A DNA stretch of 32,182 nt from Kocuria tytonicola (GTDB lineage: Bacteria; Actinomycetota; Actinomycetes; Actinomycetales; Micrococcaceae): assembly GCF_003687455.1 (NCBI RefSeq), contig NZ_PHOA01000016.1:1-32182 (forward strand). Direction: 5' to 3'. The translations under genes were made by a program, and so were the position numbers. Shown piece after piece: positions 1 through 7,450 of the stretch (positions are counted from its first letter, which is position 1; each line of letters opens with the position of its first letter). Under the pieces are notes generated by a model. The model was not told the origin of the DNA. It worked only from the letters and a program-made list of their open reading frames with translations, and searched no databases.

Positions 1-901
1 GGACGGCCTGGGGCGGGCAGAAGAGGCGGACGGGGGCGAAGCGCGATTCCCCCAGTCCCTGGGAGATGTTCACGGGCACGCCGCGGTGGGTGATCAGGCC
101 CTTGCAGAGGGCCGGGTCCAGGTCGCAGTTGCTGACCAGTGCGCGCCCACCGGGCAGGCACACCTGGCCGCCGTGGGTGTGGCCCGCGAAGACAATGTCA
201 GCCCCGTCCCGCGCGAAGCGGTCCAGGGTGCGCAGGTACGGTGCGTGGGCCACACCGATGCGGACGCCCGGGGCCTCGGTGCCGGGCGCAGGGAAGCCGG
301 GGTGGCGGTCGTAGTGCAGGTGGGGATCGTCCACGCCCGAGAAGTCGATGAGCGTGCCCGCAATGCGCAGCCGGTCGGAGCGGTTGACGAGGCCCGTCCA
401 GCCGCGCTCGTCGAAGGCCCGGTGCATGTCCTCGGTGGGCAGCCGCGGGGCCTCGTCCTTCTTCTCGCTCGCGGTGGTGCGCCACAGGTAGCGGGCCGGG
501 TTCTTGGGGCGCGGCGCGAAGTAGCAGTTGGACCCGGGCACGTACACGCCCGGGAAGGCGAAGAGCGGCCCCAGGATCTCCAGCAGGTACGGCAGCGCGG
601 CCATGTGGGAGAGGTTGTCGCCCGTGTCCACCACCAGGTCCGGCTCCAGCGCCGCGAGGGAGTGCACGAAGCGCTTCTTGGCCTCCTGGCCCGGCACGGT
701 GTGGAGGTCGGAGATATGCAGGATCCGCAGCGGCCGCGAGCCCGCGGGCAGCACCCGCACGGTCTCCTCCCGCAGCTGGAAGCGTCGGCGTTCGCCGAAC
801 ACCGCCCAGCCGAGCGTTCCCGCACCCGTGGCGACGAGGCCCGCCCCGGCCCCCGCGAGGATGCGGGTGACCGGGGCGGGCGAACCGGAGCTGCGGCTCA
901 T
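1..901 (-). CDS. Calcineurin-like metallophosphoesterase (partial, C-terminus off window)
   Basis: The frame opens at ATG 901 and runs off the left edge. The protein begins with a short basic stretch and one hydrophobic N-terminal segment (about residues 12-32), suggesting membrane anchoring with the catalytic domain outside. Visible metallophosphoesterase motifs are D-L-H after the anchor, D-T-G-D-N, G-S-N, V-A-H-A-P and G-H-T-H-G-G-Q, which in this family bind two metals and hydrolyse phosphoesters. The substrate cannot be told; YkuE-like proteins are the nearest family I recognise. The ATG shares one base (TGATG) with the stop of the penicillin-binding protein gene, so the two are probably coupled and this enzyme may act in the cell envelope. 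The residue after G-S-N is Cys, where I would expect Asp. Confidence 0.85.
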   Translation of the reverse strand, partial: MSRSSGSPAPVTRILAGAGAGLVATGAGTLGWAVFGERRRFQLREETVRVLPAGSRPLRILHISDLHTVPGQEAKKRFVHSLAALEPDLVVDTGDNLSHMAALPYLLEILGPLFAFPGVYVPGSNCYFAPRPKNPARYLWRTTASEKKDEAPRLPTEDMHRAFDERGWTGLVNRSDRLRIAGTLIDFSGVDDPHLHYDRHPGFPAPGTEAPGVRIGVAHAPYLRTLDRFARDGADIVFAGHTHGGQVCLPGGRALVSNCDLDPALCKGLITHRGVPVNISQGLGESRFAPVRLFCPPQAV

Positions 902-3042
902 CACTTCTTCGTGGACAGCACGCTGGCGGGGGGCTCGGAGAACGGCTTGGTGCTGTAGCTCGGAGCCACCTCCTGCATGTACTTCTGCCACTGCCCACCG
1001 GCATAGGTGGCACCGTCCACCCAGTCCGTGCCCGATCCGCCGCTCTTGCCGCCGATGTTCAGCCCGTTGAGGGAGCGGGAACCGTACTGGTAGTTGCCCA
1101 CCCACGAGGCGGTGGCGAGCCCCTTGGTGTAGCCGAGCATCCAGGTCTGCGTGGAGTTGTCCGTGGTGCCGGTCTTGGCGGCCGAGGCGTTCGGCAGTCC
1201 GATCCCGCGCTGGTACGCGGACCCCTTCACGAGCACCTGTTCCAGGACGTGGTTCACGCCCTGGGCCACTTCCTTCTTGATGACCTGCTGGCACTTGTCC
1301 GCGGGGACCTCGTAGGTCTTGCCGCGGGCGTCGCGCACGTCGGTGATGGCGCGGGGTTCGCACATCACGCCGTCGTTCGCGAACGCGGAGAACGCCCGGG
1401 CCATGGTCATGGGGGAGATGTCCGCCGAGCCACCCAGCAGGGCGGAGAGCACGGTGGTGTCCACCGGGTCCCCGGTCTTGCCGTCGTGGATGCCCAGCGC
1501 CTTGGTGATGTTCCCGATGGCGCACAGGTCCAGGTCCGCGGCCATGGCGTAGAGGGCCGAGTTGATGGAGTTGTAGATGCCGTAGTCCACGTCCATCACC
1601 TTGTTGTAGCCCTCGGTGGCGTTCTGGAAGGACAGGCCGTTGCCGTCCGTGCCGGGCTCGATCTTGTACCCGTTGGGAAGGCACGAGGCCTTCCACTGGT
1701 AGTCCGCCGGGTAGTTCAGCCTCCGGGCGTCGATGCTCGCCTTCACGCCCTTGCCCGAGTTGATCCACTCGGCCAGGGTGAACGGCTTGAACGTGGAGCC
1801 CACCTGGAAGCCGCCCGCGCCGCCCACGTTGGAGTCCACGTTGAAGTTGTACGTGGTGTTGGAGTCGCCCTCGGCACCCGAGTAGTTGGTGTTCTGCGCC
1901 ATGGAGACCACGTGGCCGTTGCCGGGCTCCAGGGAGATCAGCGCCGTGGACACGTTGTCCGGGTTGTTGTCCTTGGGCTGCGTGGCGTTGACCTGGGTCT
2001 CGGCCGCCTTCTGGGCCTTGGGGTCCAGCGTGGTCCTGATGGTCAGACCGCCGCGCTGCAGCGTGGCCAGGCGCTCCTCCGGCGTGGCGCCGTAGGTGTC
2101 CGACTGCATGACCTGGTTCTCCACGTAGTCGCAGAAGTACGGAGCGGACTTGGCCGCGGTGCACCCGGAGCTGGTGTGGTGGATGTCCAGGTTCATGGGC
2201 TCCTTGGCGGCCTGCTCCGCCTGCTGCCGGGTGATGGCACCGGTCTGCACCATGGTGTCCAGGACGATGCTGCGCCGCTGCGTGGAGGCCTCCGGATTGA
2301 CCTCGGGGTTGTAGTAGTTGGGGGACTGCACCATGCCCGCCAGGGTGGCGGACTGGGCGATGCTCAGCTCGGAGGCGTGGATTCCCCAGAAGTACTGGGA
2401 CGCTGCCTCCACCCCGTAGTTGGAGCCGCCGAAGAGGACGACGTTGAGGTAGCCCTCCAGGATCTCGTCCTTGGACTTCTCCTGCTCCATGGAGATGGCG
2501 AGCTTCATCTCCTTGATCTTGTCCACCACGCCCTTGTCCGCGCCGATGGTGCTGGCCTGCTCACCATTGCGGACCTGCTGGTCGATGATGAGGTTGTTCA
2601 CGTACTGCTGCGTGATGGTGGAGGCGCCCTGGCGGTTGCTCGGACGCAGCAGATTGTTGCCGATCGCGCGCACGATGCCCCACGGGTCCACACCGCCGTG
2701 GTCGTAGAAGTCACGGTCCTCGATGGAGAGCAGCGCCTTCTGCATGTTGGGGGAGATCTCCTTCAGCGGCACCGGCTCGCGGTTCTGCGCGAAGAACTTG
2801 GCGATCTCCGTGCCGTCCTTGGCCACCACGGTGGAACTCTGGGACACCGGCCCCGACTCCATGTCCGAGGGCAGGGACTTGAACCATCCGATGGAGGCGT
2901 TCGCGGCCGCTCCTGCGGCCGCGGCGGGGGGGATGAGAAGCCCGGCCGCCACCACTCCGGCCACGACGGCGACGGCGATGAACGCGACGACGTTGCCCAG
3001 AACCGAGGTGGGCTCGGAGCCCGAGTTTTTGCGTGATGCCAT
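901..3042 (-). CDS. Class A penicillin-binding protein (glycosyltransferase/transpeptidase), PonA2-like
   Basis: Bifunctional peptidoglycan synthase of 713 residues: it polymerises lipid II and cross-links stem peptides outside the membrane. A membrane anchor spans residues 15-38. The GT51 glycosyltransferase domain shows E-D-R-D-F with catalytic Glu108 and the G-A-S-T-I-T-Q-Q motif near 139-146. The transpeptidase domain has S416-T-F-K, S492-I-N and K623-T-G. It ends soon after the transpeptidase, with no PASTA domain. The ATG has no Shine-Dalgarno sequence; a TAGACT hexamer lies exactly 6 nt upstream, so the mRNA is probably leaderless. It is divergent from DUF4177 and coupled to the downstream metallophosphoesterase. 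Its position matches ponA2 in mycobacteria (from memory), but the symbol is not certain. Confidence 0.95.
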   Translation of the reverse strand: MASRKNSGSEPTSVLGNVVAFIAVAVVAGVVAAGLLIPPAAAAGAAANASIGWFKSLPSDMESGPVSQSSTVVAKDGTEIAKFFAQNREPVPLKEISPNMQKALLSIEDRDFYDHGGVDPWGIVRAIGNNLLRPSNRQGASTITQQYVNNLIIDQQVRNGEQASTIGADKGVVDKIKEMKLAISMEQEKSKDEILEGYLNVVLFGGSNYGVEAASQYFWGIHASELSIAQSATLAGMVQSPNYYNPEVNPEASTQRRSIVLDTMVQTGAITRQQAEQAAKEPMNLDIHHTSSGCTAAKSAPYFCDYVENQVMQSDTYGATPEERLATLQRGGLTIRTTLDPKAQKAAETQVNATQPKDNNPDNVSTALISLEPGNGHVVSMAQNTNYSGAEGDSNTTYNFNVDSNVGGAGGFQVGSTFKPFTLAEWINSGKGVKASIDARRLNYPADYQWKASCLPNGYKIEPGTDGNGLSFQNATEGYNKVMDVDYGIYNSINSALYAMAADLDLCAIGNITKALGIHDGKTGDPVDTTVLSALLGGSADISPMTMARAFSAFANDGVMCEPRAITDVRDARGKTYEVPADKCQQVIKKEVAQGVNHVLEQVLVKGSAYQRGIGLPNASAAKTGTTDNSTQTWMLGYTKGLATASWVGNYQYGSRSLNGLNIGGKSGGSGTDWVDGATYAGGQWQKYMQEVAPSYSTKPFSEPPASVLSTKK

Positions 3043-3048
3043 TGCGCC

Positions 3049-3054
3049 AGTCTA
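3049..3054 (-). promoter_or_regulatory. Putative -10 of a leaderless promoter for the PBP gene
   Basis: TAGACT on the minus strand fits the actinobacterial TAnnnT -10. Six bases separate it from the ATG at 3042, which would place transcription start on the A of the start codon. No convincing -35 is visible. Confidence 0.5.
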
Positions 3055-3145
3055 CAAGCCGGGCCCGCACGGACGGGCCACAGCGCGGGGCGGCCCACTG
3101 TGATTTTCCCGGGGCGGGTCTCGCCCGGTCAGGGGCCGGGACCAG

Positions 3146-3151
3146 TAGTGT
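3146..3151 (+). promoter_or_regulatory. Putative -10 of a leaderless promoter for the DUF4177 gene
   Basis: TAGTGT fits TAnnnT and lies six bases before the ATG at 3158, the same geometry as the divergent PBP promoter. The only G-run (GGGG) is two bases from the ATG, too close for a normal ribosome binding site. Confidence 0.5.
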
Positions 3152-3157
3152 GGGGCC

Positions 3158-3352
3158 ATGACCACTTGGGAATACGCCACCGTGCCGCTCATGATCCACG
3201 CCACCAAGCAGATTCTGGACAACTGGGGGGACGACGGCTGGGAGCTCGTCACCGTCCTGCCCGGAACCCAGGCCGCGGACACCCCGGCCGGGAACATGAA
3301 CGCGCCGGCGCAGACCAACCCGATCGCCTACTTCAAGCGCCCCAAGAACTGA
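3158..3352 (+). CDS. DUF4177 small protein
   Basis: A 64-residue soluble protein starting M-T-T-W-E-Y-A-T-V-P, with the conserved W-G-x-x-G-W-E-L-V-T-V core (residues 23-33) and a C-terminal A-Y-F-K-R-P strand typical of the DUF4177 family. Molecular function is unknown. It has no signal peptide or membrane segment. The RidA-like gene follows within 20 nt, so they are probably co-transcribed. The same small gene sits beside the RidA homologue in many Actinobacteria (family knowledge), which supports it being real despite its size. Confidence 0.85.
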   Translation: MTTWEYATVPLMIHATKQILDNWGDDGWELVTVLPGTQAADTPAGNMNAPAQTNPIAYFKRPKN

Positions 3353-3371
3353 CGTGGAGAGGCCGGACGCC

Positions 3372-3851
3372 ATGAGCGGCACCTGTGAGCAGCGTCTCGC
3401 GCAGCTCGGTCTCGAGCTGCCGGAGGTGGCCCGTCCGCTGGCGGCCTACGCCCCGGCGGTCGTGACCGGCTCTTACGTCTACACCGCGGGGCAGCTGCCC
3501 CTGGTCTCCGGGTCGCTGCCGGCCACGGGCGTGGTCAGCGAGTCCGGCGCCGAGGGGACCGTGTCCCCGGAGCGCGCGGCGGAGCTGGCCGAGCGGTGCG
3601 CGCTGAACGCCATTGCGGCCGTGAAGTCCCAGATCGAGGACCTGGAACGGGTCCGCCGCGTGGTCAAGGTCACCGGGTTCGTGGCGTCCGCCCCGGACTT
3701 CCACGGCCAGCCCGCCGTGGTGGACGGCGCGTCCACGCTGCTGGGCCGGGTCTTCGGCGCGGCCGGGGTGCATGCCCGCTCCGCCGTGGGTGTGAGCGTG
3801 CTGCCGCTGAACTCGCCCGTGGAGGTCGAGCTGATCGTCGAGTTCGCCTGA
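3372..3851 (+). CDS. RidA/YjgF/UK114-family protein
   Basis: A 159-residue single-domain protein of the YER057c/YjgF/UK114 superfamily, whose best-known members hydrolyse reactive enamine/imine intermediates from amino acid metabolism. The pattern Y-x-Y-T-A-G-Q-L-P (about 35-44), the V-V-K-V-T-G-F-V strand and the late H-A-R-S-A-V-G-V segment are visible; the Arg there matches the substrate-carboxylate-binding Arg of RidA. The ATG at 3372 is preferred over an in-frame GTG at 3354 because GGAGAGG lies 9 nt before it. It resembles the Rv3678c type, with a longer N-terminal part than E. coli RidA; imine hydrolysis is not assured for that subgroup. It is 20 nt after DUF4177 and 2 nt before the Nudix gene, consistent with one operon. 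Confidence 0.9.
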   Translation: MSGTCEQRLAQLGLELPEVARPLAAYAPAVVTGSYVYTAGQLPLVSGSLPATGVVSESGAEGTVSPERAAELAERCALNAIAAVKSQIEDLERVRRVVKVTGFVASAPDFHGQPAVVDGASTLLGRVFGAAGVHARSAVGVSVLPLNSPVEVELIVEFA

Positions 3852-3853
3852 GC

Positions 3854-4768
3854 ATGGCCGCTCCCCCCGGGAACGAGCGCATCTTCACGGTGCCCCGTGC
3901 CTACTCCAAGGCGGCGCGGGCGTGGCTCGAGCGCGGGCTGGGCCTGCACGGTTCCGCCCCGCGCCACGGCGCCGCCACGGTGTTCGTGCGGGACGGCGAG
4001 AACGGGGTGGAGACGCTCATGCTGCACCGCCCCGGGCGGCAGTCCATGGGCACCCTGTCCTTCCCCGGGGGCATCACCGAGTCCAGCGACGACGAACCCC
4101 TGGACTGGCGCGGGCACTCGTCCGCGGACTGGGCGCACCGCCTGCTCTCGGACGACATTGGCCTGGCGCGGCGCAGCGTGGTCACGGCGGCCCGCAAGAC
4201 CTTCGTGGAGACGGGCATCCTGTTCGCCGGCGCACCCACGCACGGGGTGGCCGAGAACGTGGAGGGCGTGGACTGGATGCGTTCACGCGAGCAGCTGGCC
4301 GCGGAGGAGATCTCCTTCGCGGACCTGCTGGCCAAGCGCAGCATGGCCTTCCACAGCGAGTGCCTCCGTCCGCTGTCCCACTGGGTCACCTCGGACTTCG
4401 TGCACCAGCGCGTGGACCTCTACTTCTTCGCCGCCGCCGTGCCCGTGGGCCAGCGCCCGGCACCGCTGGCCACCCAGCAGGGCCGTGCCTGGCTCGGGTG
4501 GGTGGACGCGCGGATGCTGCTGCAGGACCCCTGGTCCACCCCCGTGCCCAAGCTGTTCCGCAGCGAGTCCGAGGACTCCGCCCAGACCGGGGACCCGGGG
4601 CACTTCGACCTCATGGAACTCACCACCCCGGGGGTGCAGGGTGCCGTGGAGGCGGTGGCCGAGGCGGGCTCCGCGGTGGCGTTCCTCGCGGCGCGGCGGG
4701 ACCTGCGGGTCAGGAGTCCACGGCTGGACCTGCGCGACGGCGAGCCCGTCCTCGTCCTCGACGGGTGA
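3854..4768 (+). CDS. Nudix-fold protein with degenerate Nudix box (NUDT19-like)
   Basis: A 304-residue protein with the Nudix fold: strand A-A-T-V-F-V-R-D, L-M-L-H-R-P, then S-F-P-G-G-I (69-74) and A-A-R-K-T-F-V-E-T-G-I-L-F (112-124). The layout, with a long insert between the Gly pair and the helix, resembles the NUDT19/NUDT7 group, some of which cleave CoA derivatives. The helix that should read R-E-x-x-E-E reads R-K-T-F-V-E, so two of the metal-binding acidic residues are Lys115 and Val118. Catalysis may be lost or altered. The start lies 2 nt after the RidA stop; no strong ribosome site is seen, so translation is probably coupled. A perfect palindrome follows the stop. Confidence 0.8.
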   Translation: MAAPPGNERIFTVPRAYSKAARAWLERGLGLHGSAPRHGAATVFVRDGENGVETLMLHRPGRQSMGTLSFPGGITESSDDEPLDWRGHSSADWAHRLLSDDIGLARRSVVTAARKTFVETGILFAGAPTHGVAENVEGVDWMRSREQLAAEEISFADLLAKRSMAFHSECLRPLSHWVTSDFVHQRVDLYFFAAAVPVGQRPAPLATQQGRAWLGWVDARMLLQDPWSTPVPKLFRSESEDSAQTGDPGHFDLMELTTPGVQGAVEAVAEAGSAVAFLAARRDLRVRSPRLDLRDGEPVLVLDG

Positions 4769-4770
4769 GC

Positions 4771-4824
4771 CCCCACTGACGACGACGCCCGCGGCACGTG
4801 CCGCGGGCGTCGTCGTCAGTGGGG
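4771..4824. terminator. Perfect 54-bp palindrome, bidirectional terminator between nudix gene and crp
   Basis: Two 27-base arms are exactly complementary with no spacer, centred on CAC|GTG. It fills most of the gap between the convergent Nudix and crp stops. No T-run follows on either strand, as is common for actinobacterial intrinsic terminators. The arms carry the GACGACGCC core seen in other hairpins of this window. Confidence 0.8.
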
Positions 4825-4833
4825 TGGAACGGG

Positions 4834-5511
4834 TCAGCGCGAGCGCTGCTTGAGTCGCTGCAGGTCCAGGATGACCACGGCGCGGGCCTCGAGGCGGATC
4901 CAGCCGCGCTGCACGAACTCGGCGAGAGCCTTGTTGACGGTCTCGCGGGAGGCGCCCACCAGCTGGGCGAGCTCCTCCTGGGTGAGCTCGTGGGCCACCA
5001 GGATGCCGTCCGTGGCGGGGCGCCCGAAGCGGTCCGCGAGGTCCAGCAGGGCCTTGGCCACACGGCCGGGGACGTCCGAGAACACGAGGTCCGCGAGGTT
5101 CTCGTTGGTGCGGCGCAGCCGGCGCGCGAGCGCCTGGAGCAGCTGGGCGGAGACCTCGGGGGAGCGCTGGATGACCTTGCGCAGGTTCTCATGCTTGAGC
5201 CCGGCCAGGCGGGTCTCGGAGACGGCGGTGGCCGAGGTGGAGCGGGGGCTGGGGTCGAACAGCGCCATCTCGCCGAAGATCTCACCCGGGCCCATGACGG
5301 CCACCAGGTTCTCGCGGCCGTCGCTCGCGGTGCGGCCGAGCTTCATCTTGCCGGAGACGATGAAGTAGAGCTGGTCTCCCGGGTCTCCCTCGTGGAACAG
5401 GGTGGCTCCGCGGGAGAGATCCACCTCGGTGATCTCCTCGGTCAGAGCGGCGAACGCCTCGTCGTCCAGGGAAGCGAACAGCGGAGCGCGGCGTAGGACG
5501 TCTGTATCCAA
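4834..5511 (-). CDS. crp: Crp/Fnr-family cAMP receptor transcription regulator (GlxR/Rv3676-like)
   Basis: A 225-residue global regulator. Residues 1-115 form a cyclic-nucleotide-binding domain with G-D-Q-L-Y-F-I-V-S-G-K (46-56) and the phosphate-binding cassette F-G-E-M-A-L-F..P-R-S (79-91), where E81, R90 and S91 occupy the cAMP-contact positions. Residues 175-205 are the winged helix-turn-helix with S-R-E-T-V-N-K-A-L, the DNA recognition helix. Strong resemblance to mycobacterial Crp and corynebacterial GlxR by motif. The start is TTG at 5511: GAGGAG lies 7 nt upstream and the length fits the family. A longer in-frame opening to 5610 lacks these supports. A Crp-like palindrome overlaps a possible -10 upstream, suggesting autoregulation. 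A candidate target lies in front of acs. Confidence 0.95.
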   Translation of the reverse strand: MDTDVLRRAPLFASLDDEAFAALTEEITEVDLSRGATLFHEGDPGDQLYFIVSGKMKLGRTASDGRENLVAVMGPGEIFGEMALFDPSPRSTSATAVSETRLAGLKHENLRKVIQRSPEVSAQLLQALARRLRRTNENLADLVFSDVPGRVAKALLDLADRFGRPATDGILVAHELTQEELAQLVGASRETVNKALAEFVQRGWIRLEARAVVILDLQRLKQRSR

Positions 5512-5580
5512 GGTAAAACTCCTCACGAAGAAGGGGTGAGCCCATATGATGCGCGGGCCTCGTGCATGACTACGGTCCAT

Positions 5581-5596
5581 CGTAACGAGTTTCACA
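5581..5596. promoter_or_regulatory. Putative Crp/GlxR operator upstream of crp
   Basis: On the minus strand this reads TGTGAAACTCGTTACG, against the family consensus TGTGA-N6-TCACA: one half is perfect, the other has three of five bases. It overlaps TACGAT (5584-5579, minus), a possible crp -10 with a leader of about 60 nt. Binding there would be expected to repress. Confidence 0.35.
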
Positions 5597-5629
5597 CCGT
5601 TCGGGTCCACCTGTGGGGTTGTGCCCAGT

Positions 5630-5670
5630 GTGAACGTCCAGTGAACGCGCCGCGCGCACCCGGGTGAACA
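5630..5670 (-). promoter_or_regulatory. Three phased GTTCAC repeats resembling a PHO box
   Basis: On the minus strand GTTCACC, GTTCACT and GTTCACA occur; their plus-strand GTGAAC copies start at 5630, 5641 and 5664, spacings of 11 and 23 bp (one and two helical turns). The Streptomyces PhoP box is built of 11-nt units with a GTTCACC core. The repeats lie between crp and the MarP-like gene and could serve either. No phoP gene is in the window. Confidence 0.35.
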
Positions 5671-5769
5671 GCACGTGTTCTCCGGATTGCCCGGCCACCC
5701 GGTCCACCCCCGTATGCTCGATCCGACACGCGCCCGATCCCCGCGTTACCCCCACCCGTGAGGACCGTC

Positions 5770-6954
5770 ATGACCCTTGCCCCGAACCTGCTCGACGTGC
5801 TGCTCATCCTGGTGCTCGTGGCCTATCTGGTCGCGGGGTTCCGGCGCGGTTTCTTCCGCTCGTTCGCGGCCCTGCTGGGCCTGGTGCTGGGCGCGGTGCT
5901 GGCGTTCTGGGCGGGTCCCGTGGTGGCGGCCTATGCCTCCGGGCAGTGGCAGGTGCCCACCGTGCTGCTCACGGTCCTGGTCTCGCTCGCGCTGGGCGAG
6001 TTCCTGGGCTCCCTGCTGGGGGGTGCGCTCTCCCGGGCGCTGGAGAAGTCCGGGGTGGGCATCCTGGACCGCCTGGGCGGTGCGGTGCTGAACGTGGTGG
6101 TTGCGGCGCTGCTCATGTCCCTCCTGGGCTCCCTGGTGGGGCAGATGGGCATTCCCGCACTGTCCCAGCAGGTGGCGTCCTCCCAGGTGCTGCGGGGCAT
6201 CGAACGGCTCACCCCGGACCCCGTGCGCCACGCCATGACCCAGACCCGCAACGCGATCAGCGGCGCGCAGGGCATCCGGCAGCTGGACGAGCTGCTGTTC
6301 CCCACGGAGGCGGCTCCGGACCCGAAGGACACCCCGGACTCGCAGACCGTGGCGGACGCGGGCCAGTCCGTGGTGCAGGTCTACGGGACGGCCGCCCAGT
6401 GCGCGCAGAACCAGACCGGCTCCGGGTTCGTGGCCCAGCCGGGCACCGTGGTCACCAACGCCCACGTGGTGGCCGGCGTGGACCAGCCGGTGGTGGAGAC
6501 CCGAGACGGCCGGGTCTACCAGGCGCAGACGGTGCACTACGACGCCGCCTCGGACCTCGCGGTGCTGCGCGTCCCGGACCTGCCGGAGTCACCGCTGCCC
6601 CTGGAGAGCTCCGTGACCCCGGGCGAGGCCGTGTCCTTCGCGGGCTACCCCCTGGGCGGGCCCTACACGCTGCGCCCCGCCACGGTCCAGGGCGAGGCCG
6701 TCGCACCCGTGCAGAACGTGACCACGGGCGAGACCCAGACCCGCAGCATCATCCAGATTGCCGGCAAGGTGGAGCAGGGCAACTCCGGCGGGCCGCTGCT
6801 CAACGGCTCCGGGCACGTGGTGGGCGTGGTGTTCGCCAAGGCCGTGCAGGGGGAGGCGGGGTACGTGATCCCCGTGGACCGGGTGCAGCAGGCCCTCACC
6901 GCGGCCGGGGACTCCACCCGGACCGTGGCCACGGGGCAGTGCGTGGCGGGCTGA
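5770..6954 (+). CDS. marP: MarP-like membrane-anchored periplasmic serine protease
   Basis: A 394-residue protein. Residues 8-125 hold four hydrophobic segments of a CvpA-like membrane domain; residues 195-380 form an extracytoplasmic trypsin-like protease. The triad is His232 (T-N-A-H-V-V-A-G), Asp262 (A-S-D-L-A-V-L) and Ser339 (G-N-S-G-G-P). Cys211 and Cys391 flank the protease domain and match the disulfide pair of mycobacterial MarP, which supports acid and oxidative stress resistance there. Length (397 in M. tuberculosis) and architecture agree. ATG 5770 is chosen over GTG 5758 because GAGGAC lies 5 nt before it. It is divergent from crp and convergent with aroQ, with three bases between the stops. 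The symbol rests on architecture and gene neighbourhood. Confidence 0.88.
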   Translation: MTLAPNLLDVLLILVLVAYLVAGFRRGFFRSFAALLGLVLGAVLAFWAGPVVAAYASGQWQVPTVLLTVLVSLALGEFLGSLLGGALSRALEKSGVGILDRLGGAVLNVVVAALLMSLLGSLVGQMGIPALSQQVASSQVLRGIERLTPDPVRHAMTQTRNAISGAQGIRQLDELLFPTEAAPDPKDTPDSQTVADAGQSVVQVYGTAAQCAQNQTGSGFVAQPGTVVTNAHVVAGVDQPVVETRDGRVYQAQTVHYDAASDLAVLRVPDLPESPLPLESSVTPGEAVSFAGYPLGGPYTLRPATVQGEAVAPVQNVTTGETQTRSIIQIAGKVEQGNSGGPLLNGSGHVVGVVFAKAVQGEAGYVIPVDRVQQALTAAGDSTRTVATGQCVAG

Positions 6955-6957
6955 GCC

Positions 6958-7404
6958 TCAGCCCAGCCCGAGGTTGCGGGCCACCACGTCCACGGCCAGT
7001 TCGTAGCCGAGCACCCCGGCACCGGCGATCACCGCGGTGGCCTGCGGGGACACGAACGAGGTGTGACGGAAGGACTCGCGGCGGTGCACGTTGGAGATGT
7101 GCACCTCCACCACCGGCATCTCGCACATCTCCAGGGCGTCGTGGACGGCCACGGAGTAGTGGGTCAGTGCCGCGGGGTTGATCACGACCCCGCACGCCTC
7201 CGTGCGCGCCCGCTGGATCCAGTCCACGAGCTGGCCCTCCCAGTTGGTCTGCTCGAACACGACCTCCAGCCCGTACGTCTGTGCCCGGGCGCGCACGTTC
7301 GTCTCGACGTCCGCGAGCGTGGTGTGCCCGTAGACCTCGGGCCTGCGCGTGCCCAGGGTGTTGAGGTTGGGCCCGTTGAGGACGTGGATCGGCAGCTCGC
7401 TCAT
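6958..7404 (-). CDS. aroQ: Type II 3-dehydroquinate dehydratase
   Basis: A 148-residue enzyme of the shikimate pathway that dehydrates 3-dehydroquinate to 3-dehydroshikimate; the family forms dodecamers in the cytosol. Motifs: L-N-G-P-N-L-N (9-15), R20 and catalytic Tyr25 in [14 protein letters not shown] (Asn76), catalytic base His102 in V-H-I-S-N, and R113 in the S-F-R-H-T-S segment. The ATG at 7404 is preferred because the N-terminus then sits just before the first strand; an ATG six codons upstream is possible. No other aro genes are in the window, so it is separated from any aro cluster. Its stop is three bases from the convergent protease stop, so the two transcripts must overlap. Confidence 0.95.
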   Translation of the reverse strand: MSELPIHVLNGPNLNTLGTRRPEVYGHTTLADVETNVRARAQTYGLEVVFEQTNWEGQLVDWIQRARTEACGVVINPAALTHYSVAVHDALEMCEMPVVEVHISNVHRRESFRHTSFVSPQATAVIAGAGVLGYELAVDVVARNLGLG

Positions 7405-7450
7405 GCCCCCATTCAAGCGCATCGACCCCGCGCACGGCCCCCGGGACGGG

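Noticed and set aside
1249-3036. 595-codon plus-strand open frame opposite the PBP gene
   Set aside because: The minus-strand reading has all PBP motifs; the opposite frame is Val/Gly/His-rich and arises from GC-rich codon bias.
3099-3103. TGTGA in the PBP/DUF4177 promoter region as a Crp site
   Set aside because: Only a half-site; the other half (CCCGG) does not match.
5512-5610. Upstream extension of Crp to an ATG at 5610
   Set aside because: It would add 33 residues unlike any Crp N-terminus and cover the promoter; the TTG at 5511 has a good ribosome site.
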